Counted from the first letter of the stretch, positions 25,624 through 34,175 are shown. The stretch: DNA of 48,844 nucleotides from CAYTSA01 sp964440345 (GCA_964440345.1 CAYTSA010000019.1:1-48844); one strand, 5' to 3'. Numbers and translations: made by a program. Notes: generated from the sequence alone by a model not told the origin.

Positions 25624-26286
25624 TCAGCCCTGCCGGAACGGCTCCACTTCCTTGCGCAGCCCTTCAGGCGTGTCAAAGCCGGTTTCCAGGGCCTTGTCCA
25701 CGCATTCCGCCGCGGCGGGGCCGTCGCCCAGTTCCAGATTGACGATGGCCAGGTTGTTCCAGGCCGGGCCAAATTTGGGTTCTATGGCCACAGCCTTTTG
25801 CAGCGTTTCCTTGGCGCGCTCAAAATCCTTTTCGGCCATGTAGGCGGAGCCCAAAGTGGCCAGGGCCTGCACAAAGTTGGGGTCCAGCTTGACAGCCCGT
25901 TCCAGCGCTTTGGCGGCTTTTCCGGGTTCTCCCAGCTGCATGTACACAAAGCCGATGTTGCCGTACGGGGTGGCGAACATGGGACGGACCTGCTTGGCGC
26001 TTTCATTATAATTCAGGCAGCCTTGGAGATCGCCGCGCTGCATGGCTATGCCGCCCAGTTGGACGTAGGCCTCGGCCATGGTGGGCGAGCACTCCACAGC
26101 AGCCCGAAATTCGCGCTCGGCCTCCATCCATTCCTGTTTGGCAAGGTAGGCCTGTCCCAGGTTGTAGTGGGTGTGGCCGCACTCAGGATTTTGGCGCAGG
26201 TGGGCTTTTTGCTGGGCAATGTATTGGTCGACGGTCATGCCCGGTTCCGGCTTTGGCGGCGGAGCGGCAGTGGTTTGCTTAGCCAT
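25624..26286 (-). CDS. TPR-repeat protein
   Basis: A 220-residue soluble protein with about five consecutive tetratricopeptide repeats from residue 35 to 205 (for example THYNLGQAYLAKQEWMEAER and ALATLGSAYMAEKDFERAK). The first 25 residues are Pro/Lys-rich. I chose the ATG at 26286 because AAGGA lies 7 bases upstream; in-frame ATGs at 26292 and 26316 are alternatives. The start overlaps the end of the 125-residue gene, so translation is coupled. Likely an adaptor within this cluster. Confidence 0.75.
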   Translation of the reverse strand: MAKQTTAAPPPKPEPGMTVDQYIAQQKAHLRQNPECGHTHYNLGQAYLAKQEWMEAEREFRAAVECSPTMAEAYVQLGGIAMQRGDLQGCLNYNESAKQVRPMFATPYGNIGFVYMQLGEPGKAAKALERAVKLDPNFVQALATLGSAYMAEKDFERAKETLQKAVAIEPKFGPAWNNLAIVNLELGDGPAAAECVDKALETGFDTPEGLRKEVEPFRQG

Positions 26287-26656
26287 TGTCATGTCCTTGT
26301 TGCTTTTTGAATTCATTGTACCAGACGGCGAAGTCAGCAGCGCCTTCGTATTTGTCGTGGCCGTTTATCATGCCCACAGCGCATTCCATGACGCCCTGGG
26401 CGTACTGCTGGCTGTAGCCTTTATGCTGCGGCCGGGAGCGCAAAAACTTAGTGGCCAGCTCTTGGGCCGTATGTTGTGTTGGATCCGTGCGTATTTCAAT
26501 GGGGTCTTTGGGAGGCGCAAGGGGGTCCCAGTTTTCATAGCCTATCTTGTCCACAAACTTGCGGCGCCGCGGCTTCATAGACTCATAGAGCTGCCTCTTA
26601 TGGGCCTCCAGGTTTGGCGGCAAGCCGCCAGTCGTTTCCTCAGGCGATTGGGCCAT
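26279..26656 (-). CDS. Conserved-looking hypothetical protein, 125 aa
   Basis: A basic, highly polar protein without membrane spans. Notable stretches are KPRRRKFVDKIGYENWDPLA and PQHKGYSQQYAQGVMECAVG. It overlaps the upstream YkgJ-like gene by 17 bases and the TPR gene by 8, a tight operon that implies coexpression. No known domain is recognised. The composition looks like a real gene: good codon use for this genome and an uninterrupted frame between two overlapping partners. Confidence 0.65.
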   Translation of the reverse strand: MAQSPEETTGGLPPNLEAHKRQLYESMKPRRRKFVDKIGYENWDPLAPPKDPIEIRTDPTQHTAQELATKFLRSRPQHKGYSQQYAQGVMECAVGMINGHDKYEGAADFAVWYNEFKKQQGHDNG

Positions 26657-27428
26657 GTTCGCACTCCGTGGGATCGCAGGAGCCTTCCTGGGCGCAGCCA
26701 GAGCAGGCGCTGGCTTCCTTGCGTGAGTTGGGGCCGTCAAGCACCCAGTCGCCGCCGGTGGAGCATGCGCTGGCCGCCTCCTCGCTCAGTCCCAGATATT
26801 CCTCGTCATAGGCGTTCATCAGGGCCATGGAAACCGGCACAAGCACGTCCGCCAGTTGTTTCTTCTGCGAGGGCAGAAGCGATATGAGTTCTTGGCTGAG
26901 CAGCATGAGCTGGTCCTGAATCTTGTCCATTTGCACCGTAGGGTAGCTCTGGCCGGGGTCAAAGCCGGAAAGCCCGCAGGTGTGCCCCTGCCCGTACACG
27001 GCGGTGGGGACCCCATATATCCGGCAGGTGATGGGCCGGTGTTCGTACAGATCGCACCGTTCTTCGGTGTTGAGCAGGGGACAACGCACCCGTAAAGAGG
27101 CGGCTTGTTCCAGCAGCTCGCGGGTGGAGACGCCTTGCTGCGAGGCTTTAAATATGCGCCTTTTCTGGCGGTATGCTTCCCTTTCCGCCTGGTCGGCGCG
27201 TTCGAGTATCTGCGACTTTTTGGCGCCCTTGTAGTGCCCGCAAAATTTTTCATTCAAGTACATGGCTTCAACCAGACTGAGATCGAATACCGCGTGGCAA
27301 CAGTCTGTGCAGCCGGCGCCGCAGTTGACGCAGTCCGGATGGGCTTCCTGGATGCGAGCGAACAGACTGTCCGCCTCCCGGGCCAGGGCTTCGTATCGGG
27401 CATAAACGTCTGTCAGAAGATGGTGCAT
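26640..27428 (-). CDS. YkgJ-family cysteine-cluster (Zn/Fe chelating) protein
   Basis: A 262-residue protein with the YkgJ-type motif at residues 33-44 (CVNCGAGCTDCC), a second group in RCPLLNTEERCDLYEHRPITC, and a C-terminal extra cluster (ACSGCAQEGSCDPTECEH). The family binds zinc or an Fe-S cluster; biochemical role is poorly known. The ATG at 27428 follows AAAAGGAGT; upstream in-frame residues lack a site. It heads the four-gene cluster. The added C-terminal cysteines are beyond the usual family core. Confidence 0.8.
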   Translation of the reverse strand: MHHLLTDVYARYEALAREADSLFARIQEAHPDCVNCGAGCTDCCHAVFDLSLVEAMYLNEKFCGHYKGAKKSQILERADQAEREAYRQKRRIFKASQQGVSTRELLEQAASLRVRCPLLNTEERCDLYEHRPITCRIYGVPTAVYGQGHTCGLSGFDPGQSYPTVQMDKIQDQLMLLSQELISLLPSQKKQLADVLVPVSMALMNAYDEEYLGLSEEAASACSTGGDWVLDGPNSRKEASACSGCAQEGSCDPTECEHGPIA

Positions 27429-27502
27429 GCTGGGGGACTCCTTTTCGACGCTGGCCAGGCTCAGCAACGTCGGTCGATCAGCTCAAGACATGGATGTAAG
27501 AC

Positions 27503-27529
27503 CTCCCGCCGTGCTTGTCACGGGGGGAG
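27503..27529. repeat. Imperfect 11-bp inverted repeat hairpin
   Basis: CTCCCGCCGTG (27503-27513) pairs with CACGGGGGGAG (27519-27529) with one mismatch and a 5-base loop, between the ferredoxin and YkgJ genes. No T-run follows on the minus strand, so a terminator role is uncertain. Confidence 0.45.
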
Positions 27530-27615
27530 AGTGAAATTTGTGTATGGCGTTGTTTCCAAAAGACAGGCTGAAGCTGCCGGCGCAGCCCCGGACGCTGCAG
27601 ACCAGCGTCAAGCAG

Positions 27616-27662
27616 CCCGGCCGCGCCTGAAGCCGTCTGAAAAGCATTTGGGCGCGGCCGGG
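27616..27662. repeat. Perfect 12-bp GC hairpin downstream of the ferredoxin gene
   Basis: CCCGGCCGCGCC (27616-27627) and GGCGCGGCCGGG (27651-27662) pair perfectly around a 23-base loop, starting about 22 bases after the ferredoxin stop. It lacks a T-tract and may protect the 3' end of an abundant mRNA or assist factor-dependent termination. Confidence 0.6.
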
Positions 27663-27683
27663 TATCGCAACGTAATGCGGAAA

Positions 27684-27872
27684 CTACATTTCTTCGATGA
27701 CGATAGCGTCCTGCTCGCAGACTTCCACGCAAGATTCGCAGCCCAAGCATTCTTCCATGTTCACCGGAACAGCTTTGCCGTCTTGCAGTTCGTACACTTC
27801 AACAGGGCAGACGTCGACGCACTCGCCGTCGCCAACACATTTGTCAGTGTCAACAGTGATGTTGTAACCCAT
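27684..27872 (-). CDS. Seven-iron ferredoxin ([4Fe-4S] plus interconvertible [3Fe-4S])
   Basis: A 62-residue ferredoxin very like Desulfovibrio africanus ferredoxin III. The C-terminal set CLGCESCVEVC with a partner cysteine is a normal [4Fe-4S] site. The first set reads CVGDGECVDVCP: the expected second cysteine is aspartate (Asp14, counting from Gly after the start Met). In the D. africanus protein this Asp allows reversible [3Fe-4S]/[4Fe-4S] conversion. It would carry low-potential electrons for oxidoreductases such as pyruvate:ferredoxin oxidoreductase or Rnf. TTGGAGGAAT lies just before the ATG, and a promoter is visible upstream. Confidence 0.93.
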   Translation of the reverse strand: MGYNITVDTDKCVGDGECVDVCPVEVYELQDGKAVPVNMEECLGCESCVEVCEQDAIVIEEM

Positions 27873-27964
27873 TTTTTATTCCTCCAAACAAGTGGTTTAT
27901 ATGGTGTACTGTCCTTGGAGCGCGTTGCCGCTGCTCCTTGTGGCCCATGCGGATATGGGCAGTG

Positions 27965-27993
27965 CCTGTAGCCTTCTGTAACGGGGGTGTCAA
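27965..27993 (-). promoter_or_regulatory. Candidate sigma-70 promoter of the ferredoxin gene
   Basis: Perfect -35 TTGACA (27988-27993, minus strand), 17-base spacer, and TACAGG (27965-27970) as a weak -10, about 90 bases before the start codon. Confidence 0.45.
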
Positions 27994-28033
27994 GGTATAA
28001 TGCCAGCCGGATTCTGAATTGCCAGCGGCACGA

Positions 28034-29416
28034 TCAAATACGCATGCGCACGTAGGAGGCCCGACCGTTGCGGGACACCAGCAATAACAAATTATTATTT
28101 AATCGGTAACGAATAAACGACTGCACAAAATCAGAAAAATCCTCCAGGGGCGTGCCGCCGATTTTCAGGATGACGTCGCCGCGGTGCAAGCCTATACGTT
28201 CAGCCGGGCTGTTGGGGCTCACTGCAGCCGTCATGACGCCCGGGGCCCGGCTGGGCCGGTTATCCAGCTCTACGCCCCAGCGGGCCTTGGCCAGCAAAGC
28301 GGCTGTCTGTTCGTCAAACGTATGCGTCTGCACAGTGCGCTGCAGCGTCCGGCCTTCCCGGGCCAGCTCCACCGTCAGCTGCTGGTCTCTGGTGTAATTG
28401 CGCAGCAGCTCGAGGTAATGATTTTTGTCCTCCACGGGTATGCCGTTTAGGGCCAGGATAACGTCGCCGGGCTCCAGGCCGGACTCATGGGCGGGCGTGT
28501 TCGTGTAGACCTCTGTCACCAGCAGGCCGGCCACCCGGTCCAGGTTGAAATAGCCGGCCAGCCGGCCGTCAAGGTTCTGTCCGGAAAGGCCCAGCCACAC
28601 CGGAGCCACCCGGCCGCGGTCCAGCAGCTCCGCCACCACCCGCTTGGCCTTGTGGATGGGAATAGCAAAGCCAATGCCCTCGGCGCCGGCGTGGATGGCG
28701 GTGTTTACGCCGATGAGCTGGCCTACTATGTTCAACAAAGGGCCTCCGCTATTGCCCGGATTGATGGCCGCGTCCGTTTGAATAAAATCCGTATACACTC
28801 CCTGCTCCGTCCGCACTGACCGGTTCAAGGCGGAGATGACGCCGGTGGTCACGGTGTGGTTGAACCCGTAGGGGTTGCCTATGGCGATCACGGTTTCGCC
28901 AATGAACAAGTCTGTGGAGTCAGCCATTTCCACTTCTGGCAGCTTCTCAGCGTCCAACAGCCGAAGCACGGCCAGATCGAAATCCGGATCAGAGCCTACC
29001 AGCTCAGCCTCAAACTCGCGGCCGTCCGCCAGCCGGGCGCGCACTGATGATGCGCCGGCGATGACGTGGGCGTTGGTCAGCACCAAGTCCCTGACTCCGT
29101 CAATGATGACGCCCGACCCCAAACTTTCCCAAGTCCGCCGTCGCTGGGGCTGCCGGTTGCCAAAAAACTGGTCAAAAAAAGGACTGAAGAAATCTTCCTG
29201 AAACAAACCGCCGAGAGGGCTGCGCAATTGCTGGTCATACGCGGTGGTGATGTTCACCACGGCTGGAGCCACGTTTTCCACCGCCTGCACAATGGGACTG
29301 CGGCGCAAGTCCCTGTCGGAGTCGCCAAGCAGCCCGGCCATGGTCCCGGCGGGGTAAGCCAGAAAAGTCAGGCAGCAGCACATGCTCCAGAAAGCAACCA
29401 CAAAAGAGCGCGTCAT
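28034..29416 (-). CDS. HtrA/Deg-family periplasmic serine protease
   Basis: A 460-residue trypsin-like protease with N-terminal export signal (residues 1-27). The catalytic triad is His in LTNAHVIAG, Asp in DPDFDLAVLRL and Ser in AAINPGNSGGPL. Two PDZ domains follow (about 270-355 and 375-455), the layout of DegP/DegQ. A Phe-rich loop (FQEDFFSPFFDQFFG) precedes the catalytic domain, resembling the LA loop. It degrades or refolds damaged envelope proteins. Its ATG overlaps the Hsp20 stop (ATGA), so the two are translationally coupled. Confidence 0.92.
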   Translation of the reverse strand: MTRSFVVAFWSMCCCLTFLAYPAGTMAGLLGDSDRDLRRSPIVQAVENVAPAVVNITTAYDQQLRSPLGGLFQEDFFSPFFDQFFGNRQPQRRRTWESLGSGVIIDGVRDLVLTNAHVIAGASSVRARLADGREFEAELVGSDPDFDLAVLRLLDAEKLPEVEMADSTDLFIGETVIAIGNPYGFNHTVTTGVISALNRSVRTEQGVYTDFIQTDAAINPGNSGGPLLNIVGQLIGVNTAIHAGAEGIGFAIPIHKAKRVVAELLDRGRVAPVWLGLSGQNLDGRLAGYFNLDRVAGLLVTEVYTNTPAHESGLEPGDVILALNGIPVEDKNHYLELLRNYTRDQQLTVELAREGRTLQRTVQTHTFDEQTAALLAKARWGVELDNRPSRAPGVMTAAVSPNSPAERIGLHRGDVILKIGGTPLEDFSDFVQSFIRYRLNNNLLLLVSRNGRASYVRMRI

Positions 29417-29823
29417 TCTGCTTTCACCTCTATGCGCCGGGGGCCGCTGTCTTGCATGCGCGGCAGGGTCACAGTCAGCACGCCGTCGGCCATGTCCGCC
29501 GTAATCGAATTCAGGTCGGCGTCCTCGGGCAAGGTAAAGCTGCGGGCAAAAGGACCGTAACACCTCTCCACCAGACGATAGGCGCCAGGCTGGACGCTTC
29601 GCAGCATGCGCCTTTCCCCATACACCACCAGCTTGGGCGGCCGCAGCTCCAGGCACACTGCGTCCCTGTCCATTCCCGGCAGCTCCAACTGAAGCACATA
29701 CGCGGCCGCCCCTTCAAAGAGGTCTGCAGCCGGCCGCCACTTGTTGCCCTGCAGGTTCTGTTCACTACCGCCCTCAAACACCTGTTCCGCCAGCAGCCAT
29801 GGGTTCCATTCATGCGTAGCCAT
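29413..29823 (-). CDS. Hsp20-family small heat-shock protein
   Basis: A 136-residue alpha-crystallin-domain chaperone. The core runs from PAADLFEGAAAYVLQLELPG to the end, with the typical FTLPEDADLNSITADMADGV and a following LTVTLPR. It lacks the C-terminal IxI motif in clear form, ending in RRIEVKAE. It holds unfolding proteins in the cytoplasm, while its coupled neighbour acts in the periplasm. TTGACA-N16-TACACT (29833-29860, minus strand) lies very near the start, so the transcript may be nearly leaderless. Confidence 0.88.
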   Translation of the reverse strand: MATHEWNPWLLAEQVFEGGSEQNLQGNKWRPAADLFEGAAAYVLQLELPGMDRDAVCLELRPPKLVVYGERRMLRSVQPGAYRLVERCYGPFARSFTLPEDADLNSITADMADGVLTVTLPRMQDSGPRRIEVKAE

Positions 29824-29891
29824 ATAGCCCCAAGTGTAAGCTCCGTGAAAAATGTGTCAACCGTGCAAACCGTAACATGACAGTTTCTTCG

Positions 29892-30812
29892 TCAGGAGCC
29901 GTGGGAACTGCTTTCCGGCTCTGGCGCTGAAGCCTCTCCCGCATGCTCATGGCTGTCAATCTCCTCTATGAAATTGTCTTCTATGGAATTATCTTCTGGG
30001 GATATATCCTCTGCGGGGGCCTCTTCTTCGGCTTTGGGCTGATGCCGGCAAAAGACCAAAAACCCGGTGTGGGCCACCATGCGGTCGTCGGGGCGAAAGC
30101 GTTCGGCAACAGTTTTGTAGCGGCGGACCAGAATCTCCAGCACTTCCAGGCTGGCAAAAGGGCCCTTTTCCAGGTTGTCTAGAAGCGTGCACACCTGGTT
30201 GGTGGTGGGCAGAAGAAAGCCCAGCGGCGCCCCCGGCGCTACCGCGGCCGCCGCCTGGTCCAGGTAGACCCAGGGCGTGCGCACATCCAGAAACAGCCCG
30301 TCCACGCCGGTTTGCGCAAATCCCTCGGCTATGTCGCGCTCATGCTGTTCCACATTGCCGCCCACGCCGGCCCATTCCAGATTTCGCCGGCACAGTTTGG
30401 CGAACTCGGGCCGTTGTTCATACGTGTACACTCGTCCTGAATCGCCGCAGAACCAGGACAAAGCCACAGTAAGGCTGCCAGAGCCAGAGCCGGCTTCGAT
30501 AAGCCGCTGGCCAGGACCCACGCCGAGACGCATGCAAATGTAGCCGATGTCTTTGGGGTAAATGATTTGCGTCTGCCGCTTGACCCCCTTGACCAGGTCG
30601 TGCAACGTAGGCTTCAGCACCCGGTACGGTCGACCAAGGTGAGTTTTGACTACGCGCCCGTAATCGGCTTCTTCCAGGGCGGCGGCCGGAATGACCCCGT
30701 CGTGCGTATGAAAATCCTTGGCGGGCTCGCCCTCTTGGGAAAATCGGTGCATGTATCGTTTGCCCTTAGGACTTACCAAAAGGGCCAGTTGCCCCTGCTT
30801 GTCAGCGGTCAT
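29892..30812 (-). CDS. trmI: tRNA (adenine-N1)-methyltransferase TrmI
   Basis: Methylates A58 in the T-loop of tRNAs. The 306-residue sequence has the small N-terminal domain (GRPYRVLKPTLHDLVKGVKR), the Rossmann SAM site (LIEAGSGSGSLTVALSWFCG) and LFLDVRTPWVYLDQA. The C-terminal about 45 residues are an acidic, Glu/Asp/Ser-rich extension not needed for catalysis. AAAGGATTC precedes the ATG. It is monocistronic or leads toward the Hsp20-HtrA pair 68 bases downstream. Confidence 0.9.
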   Translation of the reverse strand: MTADKQGQLALLVSPKGKRYMHRFSQEGEPAKDFHTHDGVIPAAALEEADYGRVVKTHLGRPYRVLKPTLHDLVKGVKRQTQIIYPKDIGYICMRLGVGPGQRLIEAGSGSGSLTVALSWFCGDSGRVYTYEQRPEFAKLCRRNLEWAGVGGNVEQHERDIAEGFAQTGVDGLFLDVRTPWVYLDQAAAAVAPGAPLGFLLPTTNQVCTLLDNLEKGPFASLEVLEILVRRYKTVAERFRPDDRMVAHTGFLVFCRHQPKAEEEAPAEDISPEDNSIEDNFIEEIDSHEHAGEASAPEPESSSHGS

Positions 30813-30849
30813 AAAGAATCCTTTGGCTCTGGTGTCGCCTTAAGCGACT

Positions 30850-30880
30850 TGTTGAACAAATCCTTATTCGCAGGCTGTTA
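30850..30880. repeat. Fragment of the MITE-like element
   Basis: AAATCCTTATTCGCAGGCTG plus TT (30858-30879) is the exact inverse complement of 18345-18366 in the palindromic element. Similarity continues into TTCAACA with one inserted base. It lies in the promoter region between trmI and the radical SAM gene and looks like a solo end or decayed copy. Confidence 0.65.
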
Positions 30881-30961
30881 TGCGGCGCGGTCGTTTCCGG
30901 TACGTGCATCCGGCCCGGCAGTCAAGTGACATGTTACTGTAATGTTGGTATCATCGGCAAG

Positions 30962-31918
30962 ATGACTATTGTAGAAAGAGAATGTTCTGTTTTTGGCCCG
31001 GTGGCCTCCGGCCGGCTGGGCCGTTCACTGGGTCTTGACTTGCTGTCCCGCAACATCTGCACCCTAGACTGCCTGTATTGCGAAGTGGGCCGCACAGAGC
31101 GGCTGACCCTGGAACGCAAAGAATGGGTCCCGGCGCAGACTGTTCTGCAAGAGCTGGCGTACTGGCGCGAGGCCCATGCAGGCTTGCCGGACTACGTGAC
31201 TTTGGGCGGCTCGGGAGAGCCCTGCCTTAACACCGGGGCGCCAGAGATCATAGCCGGAGCCAGGCGGCTGCTGCCCGGCGTTCCTGTTGCCGTACTCACC
31301 AACGCCACGCTGTTCACCGACCCGGCCGTGCGCAAAGAAATGGCGGGGACGGACGTTGTCCTGCCCTCCATGGATTCGTTGCTCGAAGATGAATTCAAGC
31401 AGCTGAACAGGCCGCATCCGGATATATCTCTGCACAACATCGCCGCAGGGTTGCTACAGTTTCGGGAGGAATTTTCCGGCCGCATCTTTTTGGAAACATT
31501 GCTCACAGCCGGCGTAAACGACAGCGAAGAAAACCTGGAGCGCATGCGCGACTACGTGCGCCGGCTGCGGCCGGAACGGGTGGACGTGGTGACCATGAGC
31601 CGTCCCGGCGCTTATGAGACGGCCCGGCCTGTGAGCGAAGCCGCGCTGAGGCGTTGGCGGGAGGCCCTGGGCCAGAAGGGCGGGAACGCTTCACAGCGCA
31701 TGCCGGCCCAGGCTGGCAATTGCAGCGGCGATCTGGCTCATGAAGTCTTGCAATCATTGCGCCGCAGACCGCAAACAGCTGAACAGTTGGCTCTGGCCTT
31801 GAGCGCAGAGCCGGCGCATGTGAAAAAGATTCTTGAAAGGTTGCAAGAAGACGGGCATATCCAAGCCCACGGCGAGGACGACTCGGATTTCTTCCGGGCA
31901 ACGCATACACGAGCGTGA
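30962..31918 (+). CDS. Radical SAM protein (COG0731-like) with C-terminal winged helix
   Basis: A 318-residue radical SAM enzyme. The cluster motif is Cys33-x3-Cys37-x2-Cys40 (CTLDCLYC), preceded by FGPVASGRLGRSLG, which is typical of the group related to TYW1 but of unknown substrate. VTLGGSGEPCLN contains the GGxGEP SAM-binding motif. Residues about 240-315 are a winged helix (RRRPQTAEQLALALSAEPA), suggesting nucleic-acid contact. I used the ATG at 30962; a GTG at 30926 in frame would add 12 residues. It starts 149 bases from divergent trmI. Confidence 0.85.
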   Translation: MTIVERECSVFGPVASGRLGRSLGLDLLSRNICTLDCLYCEVGRTERLTLERKEWVPAQTVLQELAYWREAHAGLPDYVTLGGSGEPCLNTGAPEIIAGARRLLPGVPVAVLTNATLFTDPAVRKEMAGTDVVLPSMDSLLEDEFKQLNRPHPDISLHNIAAGLLQFREEFSGRIFLETLLTAGVNDSEENLERMRDYVRRLRPERVDVVTMSRPGAYETARPVSEAALRRWREALGQKGGNASQRMPAQAGNCSGDLAHEVLQSLRRRPQTAEQLALALSAEPAHVKKILERLQEDGHIQAHGEDDSDFFRATHTRA

Positions 31919-31994
31919 AACGGCCCCTGCAGCCGGACCGTTAAGACATAATTTTGTACACATTTACACCTTTTTTCAAGAACCGAGGAGTTCA

Positions 31995-33470
31995 ATGGCG
32001 CGATCAAAAAAACGCAAACGTAAAATGTTCATCAGCAGCCTGCCTGGAGAGCAAGTGGAGCTGGCCCTGGCCGAGGACGGAAAAGTTCAAGAATACTATG
32101 TTGAGATGCTGCACCAGGCAAAAAGCAAAGGCAGCATCTACAAGGGCGTCATCAACAACATAGACCCCAATTTACAAGCTGCTTTCATCAACTATGGCGC
32201 GGAAAAAAACGGGTTCCTCCAGATTGACGAGGTGCACCCAGAATATTACCGCGTGCAGCACGACAACAAAAAATACAAGTACCCCCTGATTCAAAAAGTG
32301 CTCAAGGCCGGCCAGGAAATACTGGTGCAGGTGGTCAAAGAGCCCACGGGAACCAAGGGCGCTTTTCTCACGTCCTATCTCTCGCTGCCGGGCCGCTACG
32401 TGGTGCTCACGCCAGGCCGGGAACAGGTGGGCGTTTCCCGCAAAATAGAAGACGAAAAGGCGCGGGCAGAACTCAAGGAACTGATCAAGGGCTTAGACCC
32501 CGGGCCGGGCCTGGGAGTCATCGTGCGTACAGCCAGCGTAGGCCAGTCCAAGACCAATCTGTCCAAGGACCTGCAGTTCCTCAAGCGGTTGTGGAAGGAA
32601 ATCCGCAAAAAGGGCACCACTGAAGAAGCGCCAGCCCTGATCTACGAAGAGCCGGACCTGGCCACCCGGGCCGTGCGCGACTACCTGACCGACGACGTGG
32701 GCGAAATATGGGTGGACGACAAAACTGCAACTGAAGACGTTGAAAAATTCGTCTCCCTCATCTTCCCACGCCGGGCCAGTATGGTGAAGCACCACGACGA
32801 CCCCTTGCGGACCCTCTGGGAGCGTTTTAACCTGCAAAAACAGATCGAACAGATTTACTCACGGGACGTGTTCCTGCCCAGCGGCGGCCGGCTGGTCTTT
32901 GACCAGACCGAGGCCCTGATGGCTGTGGACATCAACTCCGGCAAGATAGGCGGCAGGTCGAATTTTCAGGAAATGGCTCTGAAGACAAACATGGAGGCGG
33001 CCGAAACCATTGCCCAGCAACTGCGGCTGCGCGACGTGGGCGGCCAGGTGGTCATCGACTTCATTGAAATGAAGGACCGCAAGCACTGCCTGGAAGTGGA
33101 AAAAACCATGCGCCAGGCCATGAAGCTGGACCGGGCCCGGCACGACGTGGGCAAGCTTTCCAAGTTCGGCCTGCTGCAAGTGGTCCGGCAACGGCTGGGG
33201 TCCTCAGCCCTGTCCCTTTCCACAGAGCCGTGCCCCCACTGCGCTGGAGCCGGCATTCGCCGCAACATGGAGTGGCAGGCCCTGCAAGCGCTCAAAGACA
33301 TTTACCGCCAACTGCGCTGCAAGGATTACCAAGGCGAACTGGACTATGCAACAGACCCGGAGCTGGCGCTGTATCTGCTCAACCACAAGCGGCAGTCCAT
33401 CGCAGAGCTGGAAAAACAGTTTGACAGGGTCGTGACTATAAACATAGGCAAACCAGCGCCGGAAAATTGA
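31995..33470 (+). CDS. rng: Ribonuclease E/G
   Basis: A 491-residue endoribonuclease that processes rRNA and degrades mRNA. An S1 domain (about 40-125) contains GSIYKGVINNIDPNLQAAFI. The catalytic domain carries LMAVDINSGK and VVIDFIEM with the metal-binding aspartates, and the Zn-link CPHCAGAG. Length fits RNase G or a short RNase E without the degradosome tail. The N-terminal MARSKKRKRK is basic. ATG at 31995 has CGAGGAG upstream. queH begins 3 bases after its stop. Confidence 0.92.
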   Translation: MARSKKRKRKMFISSLPGEQVELALAEDGKVQEYYVEMLHQAKSKGSIYKGVINNIDPNLQAAFINYGAEKNGFLQIDEVHPEYYRVQHDNKKYKYPLIQKVLKAGQEILVQVVKEPTGTKGAFLTSYLSLPGRYVVLTPGREQVGVSRKIEDEKARAELKELIKGLDPGPGLGVIVRTASVGQSKTNLSKDLQFLKRLWKEIRKKGTTEEAPALIYEEPDLATRAVRDYLTDDVGEIWVDDKTATEDVEKFVSLIFPRRASMVKHHDDPLRTLWERFNLQKQIEQIYSRDVFLPSGGRLVFDQTEALMAVDINSGKIGGRSNFQEMALKTNMEAAETIAQQLRLRDVGGQVVIDFIEMKDRKHCLEVEKTMRQAMKLDRARHDVGKLSKFGLLQVVRQRLGSSALSLSTEPCPHCAGAGIRRNMEWQALQALKDIYRQLRCKDYQGELDYATDPELALYLLNHKRQSIAELEKQFDRVVTINIGKPAPEN

Positions 33471-33472
33471 TC

Positions 33473-34063
33473 ATGGCTGCGCAGGGAGCCGGAGGAGACC
33501 AGGCAGGACGGCTGCTCCTGCACATTTGCTGCGGGCCCTGCGCCCTCTATCCTGTGCAGCGGCTGCAAGAGCAGGGGGTCGACGTCGTCGGGCTGTACTA
33601 CAACCCGAACATCCACCCCTTGCAGGAATATTTGCGCCGCCGCGAGGCCCTGGCCCAGGCGGCGCAGCGCCTTGGCGTCCGCGTCATTTACAAGGACGAC
33701 GAGTACGACCCCAAACTGTGGTTCCGCGCCGTGAGCTGCCGCGAGGAGAACCGCTGCTTCCACTGCTACGCCCTGCGGCTGGAGCGTACGCTGCAGATAG
33801 CCCGGCGCGGCGGGTTCGACGCGTTTTCCTCCACCCTGCTCTATTCCAAGCGCCAAGAACACGCCATGATAGCCGGCCTGGCCAGGGACATGGCCGGCGG
33901 CGGCAGTCCGGCTTTCCTGTATGATGATTTCCGCCAGGGCTGGAGCCAGGGCATTGAACAGTCAAAAGAATGGGGGCTGTACCGGCAACAGTACTGCGGC
34001 TGTTTGTACAGCGAGGTGGAACGCTACCAGCGGGAGCTGGAAAAGGCGGCGGGGCGCGGATAG
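33473..34063 (+). CDS. queH: Epoxyqueuosine reductase QueH
   Basis: Reduces epoxyqueuosine in tRNA to queuosine, the last step of queuosine synthesis. The 196-residue protein has QueH signatures: HICCGPCALYP (Cys19, Cys20, Cys23), a central ENRCFHCYALRLERT, FSSTLLYSK and the terminal QQYCGCLYSE. These cysteines hold a [4Fe-4S] cluster with an adjacent iron. It is the non-orthologous replacement for QueG. The ATG at 33473 is 3 bases after the RNase stop; an upstream TTG is less likely. Confidence 0.92.
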   Translation: MAAQGAGGDQAGRLLLHICCGPCALYPVQRLQEQGVDVVGLYYNPNIHPLQEYLRRREALAQAAQRLGVRVIYKDDEYDPKLWFRAVSCREENRCFHCYALRLERTLQIARRGGFDAFSSTLLYSKRQEHAMIAGLARDMAGGGSPAFLYDDFRQGWSQGIEQSKEWGLYRQQYCGCLYSEVERYQRELEKAAGRG

Positions 34064-34175
34064 TTAAAAGTTCCGCCAATACCGGCAAGAGCCGCGGGGA
34101 GATGATGATCAAGCACATGCAACGCGGGCCCAAACCCATGATGACCGCTGACGCCATAATGGCCATTACCAGAGA

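Noticed and set aside
27630..27639. GCCGTCTGAA, identical to the Neisseria DNA uptake core
   Set aside because: A single 10-mer in the loop of a hairpin; chance occurrence in 48 kb is not rare and the organism is not a Neisseria.
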